This document shows positions 1 through 11,216 of a DNA stretch of 64,000 nt, piece by piece. The notes beneath the pieces are model-generated. The model had not been told where the DNA came from, did not search any database, and worked only from the letters and a program-made list of their open reading frames with translations. Where the stretch lies: assembly GCA_036426205.1 (NCBI GenBank), contig CM071569.1, forward strand, positions 285,380,418 to 285,444,417. The letters are read 5' to 3'. The stretch's first letter is position 1; every line of letters starts with the position of its first letter. A program made the position numbers and the translations under genes. Origin of the DNA: Ascaphus truei (taxonomy: Eukaryota > Chordata > Amphibia > Anura > Ascaphidae).

Positions 1-60
1 ACAGATACTTCGAACCGCAAAGGGGCGTTTAGCTGCCGCCTTTTCGACCCTGAGGTAGGT
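1..60. other. GC-rich shoulder of telomere-like array 1
   Basis: Non-repetitive, CpG-containing sequence that stops at GAGGTAGGT (52-60), where the TTAGGG-like repeat starts. The same kind of boundary is seen at two other telomere-like arrays (14878-14889 and, inverted, 40356-40364). The window edge cuts the rest of this shoulder, so its relation to the others can only be partly judged. Confidence 0.5.
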
Positions 61-1385
61 CTTGTTGTTTTTAGGGTTAGGATTAGGGGCTCATTGTTTT
101 TAGGGTTAGGATTTGGGGGTTAGTGCGTTGAGGGTAAGGGGTTAGGGCGTTGAGGGTAAGGGGTTAGTGCGTTGAGGGTAAGGGGTTAGGGCGTTGAGGG
201 TAAGGGGTTAGTGCGTTGAGGGTAAGGGGTTAGTGCGTTGAGGGTAAGGGGTTAGGGCGTTGAGGGTAAGGGGTTAGGGCGTTGAGGGTAAGTGGTTAGT
301 GCGTTGAGGGTAAGGGGTTAGGGCGTTGAGGGTAAGGGGTTAGTGTGTTGAGGGTAAGGGGTTAGTGCGTTGAGGGTAAGGTGTAGGGCTGAGGGTGGGT
401 ATAAGTGGGTTAGGGCTTTGAGGTTAATGGGTTAGGGCTTTGAGGGTAAGGGGTTAGGGCTTTGAGGGTAAGGGGTTAGGGCTTTGAGGGTAAGGGGCTA
501 GGGGTTTTGAGGGTAAGGGGTTAAAGTTAGGGGTTTGAGGGTAAGGGGTTAGGGTTTTGAGGGTAAGGGGTTAAGGTTAGGTGTTTGAGGGTAAGGGGTT
601 AGGTTTTGAGGCTAAGGGGTTAAAGTTAGGGGTTTGAGGGTAAGGGGTTAAGGTTAGGGGTTTGCGGGTATGGGGTTAGGGGTTAAGTTAGGGTGGGGTT
701 GGTATAAAGGGGTTGAGGGTAAGGGGTTAAAGTTAGGGGTTTGAGGGAAGGGGTATGGTAAGGGGTGTTTTTAGAAGTTAGGGGTTTGAGGGGGTAAGGG
801 GTGGTTAGTTTTAAAGTTAGGGTTTTTTTGAGGGTAAGGGGGTTAGAGGGTTAGGGTAGGGGTTTGGGAGGGTTAAGGGGTTAAGGTTAGGGTTGAGGGA
901 AGGGGTTAAGTTAGGGGTTTAGGTAGGGTTTGAGAGTAAGGGGTTTGAGGGTAGGGGTTAAGGTTAGGGGTTTGAGGGTAAGGGGTTAAGGTTAGGGGTT
1001 TGAGGGTAAGGGGTTAAGGTTAGGGGTTTAGGTTAGGGTTTTGAGAGTAAGGGGTTTGAGGGTAAGGGGTTAAGGTTAGGGGTTTGAGAGTAAGGGGTTA
1101 AGGTTAGGGGTTTGAGGGTAAGGGGTTAAGGTTAGGGGTTTAGGTTAGGGTTTGAGAGTAAGGGGTTTGAGGGTAAGGGGTTAAGGGTTTGAGGGTAAAG
1201 GGTTAAGGTTGGGTTTTGAGGGTAAAGGGTTAGGGTTTTGAGGGTAAGGTGTTAGGGTTTTGAGGGTAAGGGATTAGGGTTTTGAGGGTAAGGGGTTAAG
1301 ATTTTGAGGGTAAGGAGTTACGGTTAGGGTTTTGAGGTTAAGGGGTTACTGTTAGGGTTTTGAGGGTAAGGGGTTATTGTTAGGG
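61..1385 (+). repeat. Degenerate telomere-like minisatellite, array 1
   Basis: G-rich strand array built from TTAGGG-related words. From about 118 to 380 it is a regular 22-bp unit (GGGGTTAGTGCGTTGAGGGTAA type). From about 410 to 510 the variant GGCTTTGAGGGTAA dominates. From about 640 to 1180 a 27-bp variant with GGTTAAGGTTAGGGG takes over, and 1200-1385 is mostly GGTTTTGAGGGTAAG. It is too diverged and too structured to be a working telomere, and it is interstitial: non-telomeric sequence lies on both sides. A LINE has inserted at its right part (1386-3941). The array resumes at 3942. Confidence 0.9.
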
Positions 1386-2376
1386 TTTTTTTTTTCCAAC
1401 TTTACTTTTATTGGGTTTTTTATGCATACAGTGTATCACAAACAATAGTCTCAGGAATCAACTGTAACCCGTATCTTTTAACAACACCAAACAAGTATAG
1501 GACACCAACTGAGGGTAACATACAATCCACAAACATGACTTAACAGACGGACAAGACAATATACAGACAGGGAGGAAGGGATAGGTGGGGGGGGGGCTGG
1601 GGGAATAGGGGGCCGCCGCCTTTGTGTCCACAGTCTCGAACTCCTGGCTTCTTCCCTACTCATCGGGCTCTTCTCTTAACTTTTATGAACCTTTTGTTAA
1701 CCTTTTAATAACTTCTGAACTTCTTCTAAGTGCCTTCTTGTCCCAAGCCCTGACTATCTCCACTGATGTCTTCTGTCCCTACTAAAAGGCACACCTGTCC
1801 CGGCTTATAATAATTCTCCTCCTCTCCCCTTCTATCTCTCTTACCTACCTCTGTGACCTCTCTACTGTATTCTTTCACTCCTTCACTCCTCTCTCCTTCT
1901 CTTGGTCCCCAAGCCTCTCTACGCTACCTCCTTCTTTCTATCTTCACTTTCCTTTTCCTATCCCTCCTTATCCTCCCCCCGTTCGCATCCTCTGCCTTCG
2001 CCCTCTTAAATCCCTCTCTCCCCTCTACTGACTTCCTCGTCTCTTTCGTTGCCACCTACCAATCCCTTCCTGCCCTTCCTCTTCCTTCCTGCACTTCCTC
2101 TCAACTGCTCCGTCAATGCTACTTCCTCACTTCCCCCGCTCCTTCTGATCTCTCCTCATTGTCTCGCATTTATCTCCAAACCTACCCTTACCATTACTAA
2201 CCCTACCCGACCTCTGCTACACTTCCCGATACCCTTCCGACTCTTCACAATACTCCCCCCATGACTCTGCCCCATTCAGCTCCTCTCCCTCCTCCTCCCC
2301 CCTCCCTTTGTCATTTCCGCGACTCTCTCTCCTTCTTCCGACACCGACGCCGCGTCTTTGTGATGTCCGCTGTGCT

Positions 2377-2613
2377 CACTTCCGGTTTACGTGCCACCTC
2401 CAAGTTGGCGCCCGCCATCTTGCCCCTCCATGATGACGTAGTTTCGCCCCGCCGCCATTTTGGATTCCTCTTCGCGCCAAGTCGGACGTTCGTGCTCTCT
2501 CTCTCCTGCTTCCCGCCAGCCTGTACCTTCCTGGTCCTGCGTGTCAGCGTGGTTCTCTGGGTATTCCGATGTCTCCGCCATCTTCCTTCACCAACAGGGC
2601 CCTCGGAACCAGG
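2377..2613. promoter_or_regulatory. CpG-rich ETS/CRE/YY1-like module inside the LINE
   Basis: A short CpG-rich stretch with CACTTCCGGTTT (about 2377-2388, ETS-like), CCGCCATCTT (2412-2421 and 2576-2585, YY1-like), TGACGTA (2434-2440, CRE-like half) and CCGCCATTTTG (2452-2462), followed by a splice-donor-like CAG|GTAAG with GT at 2613. A comparable set occurs at the same place in the second LINE (20664-20945). That suggests a conserved module rather than chance. Direction of any transcription is not shown by the sequence; the donor-like site would serve the plus strand, antisense to the LINE. Confidence 0.4.
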
Positions 2614-2802
2614 TAAGCCACAGTCATTTTTACAGGATTTTGTTCCGGACCCAGCTTGTACTTTCGCCGCGGCCTCTCTTTAGTGGGGTGCTTCGGCTTG
2701 GGATCTGCCGCACTGCCAACTTATCGCACCTAGATCCGACAACAACACCGGGTGAACTTGTGCTTTTTAATAACAACTTGTAGGTGCAATAACTTGTGGA
2801 TT

Positions 2803-3800
2803 TTAACTTTGAACTTTGCCTAATGTGGCGTAATTCTTAATTCTTCCCCCCCCCCACCCCACCCCTGTCCTTAGCAGATTTTGCACTGTGGGATCCAGGG
2901 GAGCCTCTTCTGGTCCCTCGGCTGCGATAGCCTCCTCCAGCCCTAGTAGTTTGTTTAGAAAGACGGGCCCTTCCTCCAGTTCCCTCATGGTAAAGGACCG
3001 GCCATTTCGGATCACCATGAGGCTGAAAGGGAAGGTCCAGCGGTACCTAATTGCCTTGTCCCTCAGTTTCTTGGTTATGGGGAGAAGACTCCTCCGCCTT
3101 GCCAGTGTGGTTGGTGCCAGATCTTGGAAGATCAAAAGCCGGGTGCCCTCAAATTCCACCGCTGGTAGGGGTCGTGTTTTTTGCAGGACAGCCTCCCTGG
3201 ATCTGAAATGGTGCATCCTCACCATGATGTCCCTAGGCTGTTCCGACTGCATCGGTTTCGCCCGCAAGGCTCTGTGGCATCTGTCTAATGCCAGGTACTC
3301 CTTTGGTGTATCCGAGAGTACACTCTCCAGCCACCGGTTTATAAACTCCTCGCAGTCCTGCACTGACTCCGGTACCCCCCGAATCCTCAGGTTGTTCCTC
3401 CGGTCGCGGTTTTCTGCGTCCTCTTGTCTGTCTTTAAGATCATTAATTTGACTCTGCAAGTCCGCCGTTTTGTATCATTTCTTTTTATTGATTTAATTGT
3501 CCTGTGTTCTTTGGTCTCTAACGCTCCGGTTCTCTCCCCCAGCCCTTTAACTTCCTTTTTCAGCTCTTTGATCTCCGCTTGCAGCAGAGATTTCAGATCC
3601 GTGTAGAGCTTGTTGAAGTCACATTGCCTCACTGGCCTCTGTGCTGAGTTGTCCATTTCTTCTTCATCTCCCTCCAGCTCCGTTTCAGCGCCTGTGTTCG
3701 AAATGGGCGCCATTTCTGCATCAGCGCTTGCTGCCCGGGCTTTTCCAAAATATTCAGGCATCCCCCTCTTCCTCTGTGTTTTCACTCCTCTCTCTGACAT
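2803..3800 (-). pseudogene. LINE ORF1 (L1-type RNA-binding protein), frameshifted
   Basis: Two overlapping minus-strand frames make up one L1-type ORF1. The first (3800-3387) has a charged N-terminus and a heptad-like segment (LKSLLQAEIKELKKEVKGL) typical of the trimerising coiled coil. The second (3459-2803) carries the RRM entry motif NRDRRNNLRIRGVPE and the C-terminal-domain block DRCHRALRAKP...RDIMVRMHHF seen in vertebrate L1 ORF1 proteins. The frame is lost around 3440-3470, so no continuous protein is made. In the family, ORF1p coats the LINE RNA in cytoplasmic RNPs. The 326-aa copy at 21206-22186 is the intact relative in this window. Confidence 0.8.
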
Positions 3801-3941
3801 CCTGAGACCTTTATGAATCTTTTGGGATATTTGGCGACGAAATGCGGTTATTTTTATCGGTTTTGATTGCTTATATTGTTCAGCGCGGCTCAGAGCAGCT
3901 AGATTCTGCTACCATGCTCTTTGCCATCGCGCATCCGCCTC

Positions 3942-4185
3942 ATTGTTAGGGGTTTGAGGGCAAGGGGTTAAGAAAACACTGGCCAACTCCAGTCCTCAAG
4001 GGCCACCAACAGATCAGGTTTCAGAAAATCCTTGCTTCAGCACAGGTGGTTCAATCAATGGCTCAATCAACAACTGAGCCCCTATTTGAGTCACTTGTGC
4101 TGAAGCAGGGATATCTTGAAAACCTGACCTGTTGGTGGCCTGTGAGCACTGGAGTTTTTCGGGTTAGGGGTTACATTACCTGAGA
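3942..4185 (+). repeat. Right remainder of telomere-like array 1 with boundary
   Basis: The array resumes after the LINE (TTAGGGGTTTGAGGG, 3946-3960). It is interrupted by a small MITE (3975-4158) and ends with GGGTTAGGGGTTACATTACCTGAG (about 4161-4184). The ACATTACCT ending matches the right boundary of the other arrays (ACTTATCTT at 22569-22577, and ACTTACCTT on the G-rich strand at 40114-40122). Confidence 0.7.
3975..4158. mobile_element. hAT-like MITE, GGCCAACTCC family, copy A
   Basis: An imperfect palindrome. The left arm reads TGGCCAACTCCAGTCCT and the right arm contains AACCTGACCTGTTGGTGGCC and ends CACTGGAGTT. The same palindrome occurs at 11217-11401, and half of it at 28707-28802. 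There is no coding capacity. It sits inside the last part of telomere-like array 1, so it is younger than the array. Confidence 0.65.
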
Positions 4186-5563
4186 CGGCAAACTGTCCCG
4201 ACGGTGAAACGGCGGCGGCTAAATCTACTTCTCAGCTTCATCACACCCAATATGAACCACCTGAACATCAACGTCTCCCCTTTCCTCATCACTCCTCTGT
4301 TCAAACACATGCATAGGGCCATGTTAGTAAGCAGTGCTACTCCTTTCAGCAAGGCTTCGTTATTTACTCGACCAGGCGCAGTACTATGTTGTAAGGTGTC
4401 TTCCAGCATGGAAGGGACATTATGGAGAAGCACGTCTTAGTAAATACAGCCCTACGCCCTTGAGAACCATTGGAATCATTATTAATATTGACCTACCCAT
4501 TTAAGAACTCCCAGCTGCAGAGGGGCAGTAAGTGAGGAAGGGGGAAGCTCTCCCATTTCCAATGGTTCACGGAGGGGAAACAATTCCTCCTGTAACCTTA
4601 ACCGGGCTCAAGGTCACCTTGGAGATGTTTCAGTTTCACAGCCAGCACTAGCTGGGTGGACCAGGATTCATCTCGGGCTGATGCAAGATTGGATACAGAG
4701 TTCTTGGCAGGGAAGCGAGCGGGAGGTGATTTTAAACATAAAAAGGGCACTAGGGACTATTTATAATATAAAGTATTCAGCAAAAGTAGTAATAATCACG
4801 CTTCATAAAAATGAATGGTGGCAGTTCAAACTCACATCCACCATGATTCTTTAACAAAAGCAATACTCAGCAAACAACATAATATTCGCCCACAAAGGCA
4901 TTCTGTATGCCCGGATTCTCACTCAGTGAGGGCGCTAGTCTTTGGAATGGGTACAGAACTTACACTAATTATTGAGTACTCTGCGGAGGCTTTACATGAC
5001 CTTGGGGCCTGTGAGTGAGCTCCCCTCCGCACCCCATGTATAGCTAACCCCATAACACATATAATAAATAAGCACCAACATAGGTCTGGAGGAACAAGGG
5101 CCTTGGCCTTTATTAAATACATAACGTAACCCGATAAGTGCCAGAGGGCTCAACCAACGGGTAAAGGCCAATGGTGCTCAAACCATAGCCCTCAACCCCC
5201 CCCCCCCCCCCTCAAGCCGGGCACCGCACCGCATCAGTCGTTTAGAGAGAATAGGTCCCAGGAACCCAAAGCACAATGGGCCCTGCCCACTCACCACTCC
5301 AAGCCACCGCAGGGCTTTACCGAGCCATAGAGTCCTGTCTCGCAGTAGGGGCACGATTTGGGACCACATGCTTCCCGAGTTGTTGCGCAGGGTGAGGGGA
5401 AGGGCCCCTCCTGATATAATATTGCTGCATGTAGGGGGAGGGGAGCAATTTGGCGTCGGTGCAGTCTTTGGATTTCACGTGGAACATGCAGTGGGACATA
5501 GGGCGGATAGTGGTGAGATTTAGGCCCATGTTGGGGGTCTGGTCAGAGGTGTCACTTAGGATG
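4186..5563. other. No gene recognised; repeat-derived sequence
   Basis: Short frames only, none with recognisable motifs. A 14-base C run lies near 5198-5212. The segment 5090-5560 has a long-terminal-repeat feel (GC-rich with direct-repeat words), but I cannot define its ends. Confidence 0.4.
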
Positions 5564-5655
5564 CAGTGGCGAGAAGCCAGCAGTGGCGAGAAGCCAGCAG
5601 TGGCGAGAAGCCAGTAGTGGCGAGAAGCCAGTAGTGGCGAGAAGCCAGCAGTGGC
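5564..5655 (+). repeat. 17-bp tandem repeat (CAGTGGCGAGAAGCCAG)
   Basis: Five full and one partial copy of a 17-bp unit, with only C/T variation at one position. Short and nearly perfect, so it is recent. Confidence 0.9.
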
Positions 5656-7113
5656 GCCGCGGGAGACAGGTCAAGGCAGAAAGTTAATAAGGTGATGGCG
5701 GCATTCATGATAGATTTAGGGGGGGATTAAAGTAAGGCATGGGGGCCTGGAAGGAGGGCTAAAAGACCTATTTAGAGAGGATGGGGTTGTTACGCCGGTA
5801 CTGCCCGCAGACCAGACCCGTCCCTTATACTGAGGTGGGGACGTATATGTGCACGCACCCGCAGCAAAAGGAGCGTGCCCGGAGTGTGGTGTTTTAGGCG
5901 TTGCCAGGCCAAGTGGTAATAGCTGTAGCAATACTTGCCGGTTCCGGTAAAGAAGAGCCGTAGTCGTTGCCGTTAGCCAAGGTCAGGGAGAGTAGAGTTC
6001 CGGAAGGTCGATGTCCAAGCAGAGGTCGAGGGGCGTAGGAAGCAGCGAGGTCAGTTGAGAGCCGGGGTCCAGAGCCAGAGAGTGCAATCCGCCAAGCCGG
6101 GTCGTGACCTGAATAAACAGAGGGAGAAAGTAGACATCCGCAGTGGAGACTATGTCGAGCAACGAGAGAGTGGCAAGACAGGCAATAAATAGTGCGGCTG
6201 ACCAATCGGGAGCGGGGGCAGGCCTGGAGGAGTGCGCGGAGCTGACCTGGATCGGTCCCCTTGATTGGCAGGCAGGTCAGCAAGTTTGGTCTGGGGAAAT
6301 AGCCTGTACGTCAGTTGGGGGCGTGGTTTCACTGCTAGTGCAGTGAATAAATTATCTTCACCCGGCGCGCGCTGTCCATGCGCGCCAGGGACTAATGGCA
6401 GCCACGCGAGAAGGAAGAGACTGCGGAGCACAGGCGGGCCGCCGGAGACGGCGGGGACACCCCAGGGCAACGGAAGATGGCTGACGCCGGCGAGGACGCC
6501 TTACGGCAGCAGCAGGAGGTGAGGGAGATATGCGCTGCGGCTGCCGAGACCCCCTAGTCCTCACAGGGGTTCACCTCTCTGACATCGGGAATAATACCCT
6601 GGTTTTAGCGTGGCAGGGCATGCTCGTAGCAGCTCGCAAGGCCCAGTTTAAGGCTTGTTAAGTGACCTTGCTGGGGGTGGGAGTATTGTTTACCCGAGGG
6701 GTGGGGGGAACTCAGTCATTATTGGCTTCTGAAGGGAGGTCTCAGACCTGGTTAGTGGGAATTTGGGGAAGGCGGTACCATTCCAGGTGTAGGCGGCCGG
6801 AATGGAGGTGACCTTCCATAAGAAGGCTCTGTGACATTCAGGCCTAAGGTGCTGAATAGTGAAATGAGCATGAGCTGAGGGACATCCATTGCGCCCTTGG
6901 TGGATGTTAGCGGAGCAATCTGGCTGGATCTTTCGTTGGAATAGATTGCTATATTTATCATGTTGCTTGTTATGAATAAAGCTGTGGCCATTTTGTTCTC
7001 CCCAGAAGTTGTGTGGTTATTGGGAGTGGTAGAGGGGTCCAGCTCGAAGGCATGGGTAAGTCATGTTAGTATCTCACCCCTGAGCATGTCCTGCTCACCT
7101 AAAAATATATATT
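5656..7113. other. GC-rich intergenic or retroelement-leader-like sequence
   Basis: The minus strand from about 6290 to 5890 keeps an open frame of 129 aa with no motif I recognise. The composition resembles the leader of an LTR retrotransposon, but no primer-binding site or gag motif could be fixed. The CpG-rich stretch 6360-6560 is described separately. 6560-7113 holds nothing I recognise. Confidence 0.3.
6360..6560 (+). promoter_or_regulatory. CpG-rich stretch with possible first exon
   Basis: CpG-dense sequence containing GGAAGATGGCTGAC (from 6473), a YY1-like word overlapping an ATG in good context (ATG at 6477). The frame reads MADAGEDALRQQQE and meets a donor-like GAG|GTGAGG (GT at 6519-6520). 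This is how many housekeeping first exons look. I do not recognise the peptide and see no second exon, so a host first exon is only a possibility. A retroelement leader is the alternative. Confidence 0.25.
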
Positions 7114-7721
7114 TGTAGCGCAGTGCCCCATGCTATATATTCCTGGCCCTGACACTATAAGTTGCGGTTTCCAGGTGCTAATCTGGAAACCGTTGGAGCA
7201 TGTGCCAGGGGGGGTAGGGGGGTAGGCTCACTGGAGTAGTGCTGCCCAGTTACCAGAGCTTAGGTGTGGGACCCTCCCCTGGTATAAAAGATGTCTCCCT
7301 TCCAAATGTAGTAGGAGAGTTCCAGTGTAGCCTACCCCTTCGGGAGTAGGCAGGATTCTACCTTGCCCCATCAGGGGGTTGAGACTAGCCCAGGGACCCC
7401 AAGCTCCTGGGGGCCTAGCAAGGGAAATGCACCCTCTCTTGCATGAGAGGAATATGGAGCGTGAGCTGGTCCATCACTAAATCCTGTTGCACCGTTCCTG
7501 GTCTGTGACTATCTTACTACAAAGGTTCCTGTGGGGATGAATCCCTGCCCCAGGCAGAGCCATGCAGGATGGAGGCGCGGCACCATAAACCTGTCCTGTT
7601 GTACTACTCCTCACACCATCGTGAGACTCGGTCCTCATGAGAGCCAGCAGGTGAGCACCACAGCACCATAACATCACAAGTAACCACAGATCTCCCTTAG
7701 GGGGGTTATAGGGGTGTTACA
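7114..7721 (+). mobile_element. Solo-LTR-like element, TGTAGC...TTACA family (608 bp)
   Basis: Begins TGTAGCGCAGTGCCCC and ends GGGGTGTTACA, flanked by TATATT on both sides (7108-7113 and 7722-7727) in AT-rich sequence. It contains the family word GGATGGAGGCGC near 7568. The TG...CA ends, short duplication and absence of coding frames fit a solitary long terminal repeat. Related copies lie at 9949, 13500, 31385, 33972 (inverted) and 48092. Confidence 0.55.
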
Positions 7722-7980
7722 TATATTTAGTGTTTACTGTCAGGCTTTTGTTAATCTGCAGCTTCTGAGGTTACCACGGTCACCTTTCGACTGCCATGGG
7801 CTCCGGGGAAAGATTAATTTAAACCTCCCGGACACTCAGCACTTCAAACACTTATATCCCCTGAACGTAGCATCCGATTTAAAAAATAAAAGCAGCTTAA
7901 AGTAAATAAAAAATTAAAATGCAAAAAGTGGCGAGGACTGCGACTTTCTTACAGCAAAACATATCTTTCTCAACAATGTA
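7722..7980. other. No feature recognised
   Basis: Short AT-rich interval between the solo-LTR-like element and the Tigger-like MITE. No conserved motif seen. Confidence 0.4.
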
Positions 7981-8311
7981 CAGGCATACCCCGCATTAAC
8001 GTACGCAATGGGACCGGAGCATGTATGTAAAGCGAAAATGTACTTAAAGTGAAGCACTACCTTTTCCCACTTATCGATGCATGTACTGTACTGCAATCGT
8101 CACATACGTGCATAACTGATGTAAATAACGCATATGTAACAGGCTCTATAGACTCCCCGCTTGCGCACAGCTTCGGTACAGGTAGGGAGCCAGTATTGCT
8201 GTTCAGGGCGTGCTGACAGGCGCATGCGCGAGCTGCCGTTTGCCTATTGGGCGACATGTCCTTACTCGCGAGTGTACTTAAAGTGAGTGTCCTTAAACCG
8301 GGGTATGCCTG
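7981..8311. mobile_element. Tigger/pogo-like MITE
   Basis: Terminal inverted repeats CAGGCATACCCCG (7981) and CGGGGTATGCCTG (ending 8311), each flanked by TA (7979-7980, 8312-8313), the target duplication of Tc1/mariner-type elements. The CAGGCATACC start is typical of Tigger-related non-autonomous copies. The interior has words such as CTTAAAGTGA but no transposase frame. Confidence 0.85.
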
Positions 8312-9043
8312 TATACACTTTTCTATAGTTCCTCACACTTATTAGGAAACTGGGGTAAACGGTCCCCCCAAAAATGACAAGCGCTAACAGAGTTTATAAT
8401 CCAATAATAATGGTAAGTGTCCTTTGCAAGTACATCTGGATAGTAGGAAGTCAGAGCAGTAGTATAAGTGAAGCTTTATGGCAAACACCTTGAACCCCTA
8501 ATGAGGGAAGTGGCCTAGCAAGGGAGAAGGGATGACCGGGGAAGGTCTCTCAACCAACACCGGAATATGTAGCCAATTCACTTGGGATCTTTATCAGCTC
8601 CGGTAATACTGCATTCTGCATTCCATGACTCTGTCCGGGTAAGCATGCTCCTGGCTGTATAATCAAGCAGACAGACACCTCACAACGAAGAAATTATTAG
8701 CGGGCAATGCTATGCAAAAAGTATAAATGAGGCTGGACTGTGCTCTAGTGAAAAAGTATATTTATTGAGTCATAGGCAAAAAAATGGATAAAAAGGGGGA
8801 ATGGACCCCCTGTCACTAACACGTTTCACCCCTTAGGGTTTTATTATACCACTTCCACTTATTATACTAACTACAGGACAAAGGCTCAAACGTAGAATAT
8901 TACCCCATTTGGTACCCCAAAGATACAGCAGCTACACTATGTGAAAACATATTCACTACAAACTATATTTAGTAGCATACTACACTTCCTAAATGTCAGG
9001 ATAAGCTGGGGAGGACCTGGGATCTGAAACAAACCAGGGGGTC
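8312..9043. other. Repeat-derived sequence with a hammerhead-like relic
   Basis: No gene. On the minus strand at 8811-8850 a CCC-TAA-GGG hairpin precedes GTGAAACGTGTTAG. This resembles the stem II-GAAAC part of the motif at 62547-62588, but its CTGATGA half has decayed to an AT-rich word. Confidence 0.35.
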
Positions 9044-9420
9044 GTGTTTCTCCAGCTGGACCCTTTACTTCAGGTTAGTTATTGTTTAAATAACAAACAT
9101 CAAACCAAAGTGGGAAAGAACAGGCAGAATGAAACGGTGTCCTGCAGGTCAGAATGTTTGTGGTGGCGGCAGAGTTATGGTTTCTGTGGTCACTACAGTG
9201 GGGACGAGAAGGTCCTCATCCACCGCGGCACCGTCTGATGTTGGGTATGGAAGACGAGGACCCTACAATACCATTCCAAATCCAACCATGATCACCACCT
9301 CCAATGGAAGCTGGCGAGAAAGTGATGATGTTGGGGTAACTAGCATTGGGCTGTCAGAGTGCCGGACCTTCTAGCATTGTCCCAAACGTCACAGGTTAGG
9401 TGTGTATGATCCATAGACCT
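9044..9420 (+). other. Unrecognised open frame (81 aa)
   Basis: The plus-strand frame 9129-9374 encodes a Gly/Ser/Thr-rich 81-aa peptide (for example VGYGRRGPYNTIPNP) in sequence that is less obviously repetitive than its surroundings. No domain is recognised, and no promoter or convincing splice sites could be assigned. It may be chance. Confidence 0.15.
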
Positions 9421-9948
9421 GTTTGTGTCAGCTTTCACTCATTTTATCATGTTATCTAGAACCCTCTATTTATCAGAATCTCCCTGCTGAAAAATTGGAA
9501 CAAAACTAGCACAAATAAACTCCAGCAGATTTATTGATGTAAAGGAATCCAACTGAAACAATGGGGATTTCCCTTTGTTAAATCTAGCACAGCTTTATTT
9601 AGCATGGGATTTCCCTCACTTCTGCTGTCTATAGACTTTGAGTCGGATTCAATATTGACCGGAGCAGCTGTTCAAGTCCATGGCACATTGCAGTGTAACT
9701 GCATTGAATGAGACCCTTTGGTAATAGATCTCTTAGGTTTGGTGAAGAACTTGTGCCAAATGCATGAGATCTGAAGAAGTCCTTCTTACATCTCTCCCGG
9801 ACACGGGGGTGGGGAATAATCAGTCTTTCAGCTGCAAAACTGGAGCAAAAAGTGAGGCACAATATAGCAGCGGATTTAACAGAGCACCAAATCCTCCAAA
9901 AAACAATAGAGTTATGCCCTGTTCTGTAGCAGGAAGCCTTTTGATATA

Positions 9949-10712
9949 AGTAGCGGGGTACCCCCCTGGCTACTATTCTACCCAAAGGGCTGGCAGTAAA
10001 CCCTGGTACTATCAGGTTTGCCAGCAGTTGGTATGGGGTTTTCCCCCTCACCTTTGGTACTGCACTTGAGTGACAGCAGAGGGTGGTACATCTTGTTGTA
10101 GCTGGGAGAACGGGGTGCCCACCTTCTGGCTGTACTTAAGTTCAGGACCGCCCTAAAGTTAGTAGTAGTGTCCTTCTCCTCTGAGGAAGGCAGGTCACAC
10201 AACTGGGAGCCTGAGATTAGGGCCTTCCAATGTGCTCTTCCCTCCAGGGGAGAGTGAGTGTGGACCATACCTCTGCCTCTGCTAGGAAGGTGGGGAAGAG
10301 CTAGGACGTGTGCGGGTGCCCTTGGCTTCTGGTGACGGTCCAGGGACCATCTTCAGTGAAAGCAGAGCTGACAGACTGTATCCGGCAGAAGACTGCTGAG
10401 TACCTGTTTCTGCAGAGTGTAGTAATAAACCCGTTACTGTTTTGCAATATACCTCCTGCCTGGTGGGTGACCTTACTGGGGGGAGAGGCAATAAGTTCTA
10501 CAGTGGGAAATCACCTTCAGTTCCTGGAGCCTACGGCAGATGCAGGCGCTGCACTGCTAAGGAGATATGTGGGGTCTGAACCCCAGAAGCCTGTTCCTGT
10601 GTCCCCACTACCATCGGCGGATGACTCAGCCCTCCTGTTGCCAGCAGGCATCATGCACCACACGACCAGTAATGGCCCCTATCTGCGATTGGGTAAGGGA
10701 AACACTGTTACA
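9949..10712 (+). mobile_element. Solo-LTR-like element, TGTAGC...TTACA family (764 bp)
   Basis: Starts AGTAGCGGGGTACC, with the first T of the family start apparently mutated, and ends CACTGTTACA. TATA flanks both sides (9945-9948 and 10713-10716). Near its 3' part it carries the family block CCCAGAAGCCTGTTCC...CTCCTGTTGCCAGCAGG, also present at 32350-32420. The frames of up to 140 aa on either strand inside it show no protein motif. Confidence 0.5.
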
Positions 10713-11216
10713 TATAGTTTATAACCTTCATAGATCTTTCTTTGCACCAGACTATGGCCCATATATATCAAAAAACTGCATCAGAGGTTTGAAAGAAAAC
10801 AAATCCCATTGAAATCAATAGAATTGTTAAAATAAACATGGAACAATGTTTTTACTGAAGAATTTCACTGGTTTTCCCTTGATACATACACTCCTTTGAA
10901 ACCCAGTGAAGCATTCAGCTACGTGGTAATAATCAGCTCGATGTGCAGACCTGATTCACTCTAGTTTATTCACTCTAGTTTATTCACTCTGATTTCTATG
11001 CAGACAGGTACCCTTATAATGTGTAGGTAAACACCAGCGCACGTGTGTCTGAACGTCAGCCCCCCGTGGAACCCCCCTCAGAGATCAGAGCATTGATATA
11101 AAAGTGCAGATTCTACTTGGCAAGTGAGTACTGTATGTCTGTATGTCATTCATGTCGGAGCCATCTATATATTCACACTGAACTAAAGGGTTAATAAGCA
11201 ACGCATTGGTCTATAT
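10713..11216. other. No gene recognised
   Basis: AT-rich sequence with a short triplication of a TTTATTCACTCTAG-like word near 10960-10995. Nothing coding. Confidence 0.4.

Larger units (their letters stand above)
1386..3941 (-). mobile_element. ORF1-only L1/Tx1-like LINE inserted in the telomere-like array
   Basis: Minus-strand retrotransposon copy of 2556 bp. Its 3' end is the T-run at 1386-1396 (a poly-A tail on the element strand). Its 5' end lies next to GCGCATCCGCC (about 3930-3940). The 10-bp array word ATTGTTAGGG is present on both sides (1376-1385 and 3942-3951), as expected of a target-site duplication. Reading 5' to 3' it has a short 5' leader of about 140 nt, a broken ORF1 (3800-2803), a GA-rich spacer (CT-rich on the plus strand) and a 3' UTR at 1386-1700. 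That 3' UTR resembles the one of the LINE at 15061 (CAACTTT...TATTTTAT-like start and a long G tract). No ORF2 is present. Because both ends and the duplication are intact, I infer it moved in this ORF2-less form. Confidence 0.75.

Noticed and set aside
61..1385. A chromosome end (true telomere)
   Set aside because: Units are degenerate, longer than 6 bp, flanked on both sides by other sequence, and the same kind of array is found internally twice more.
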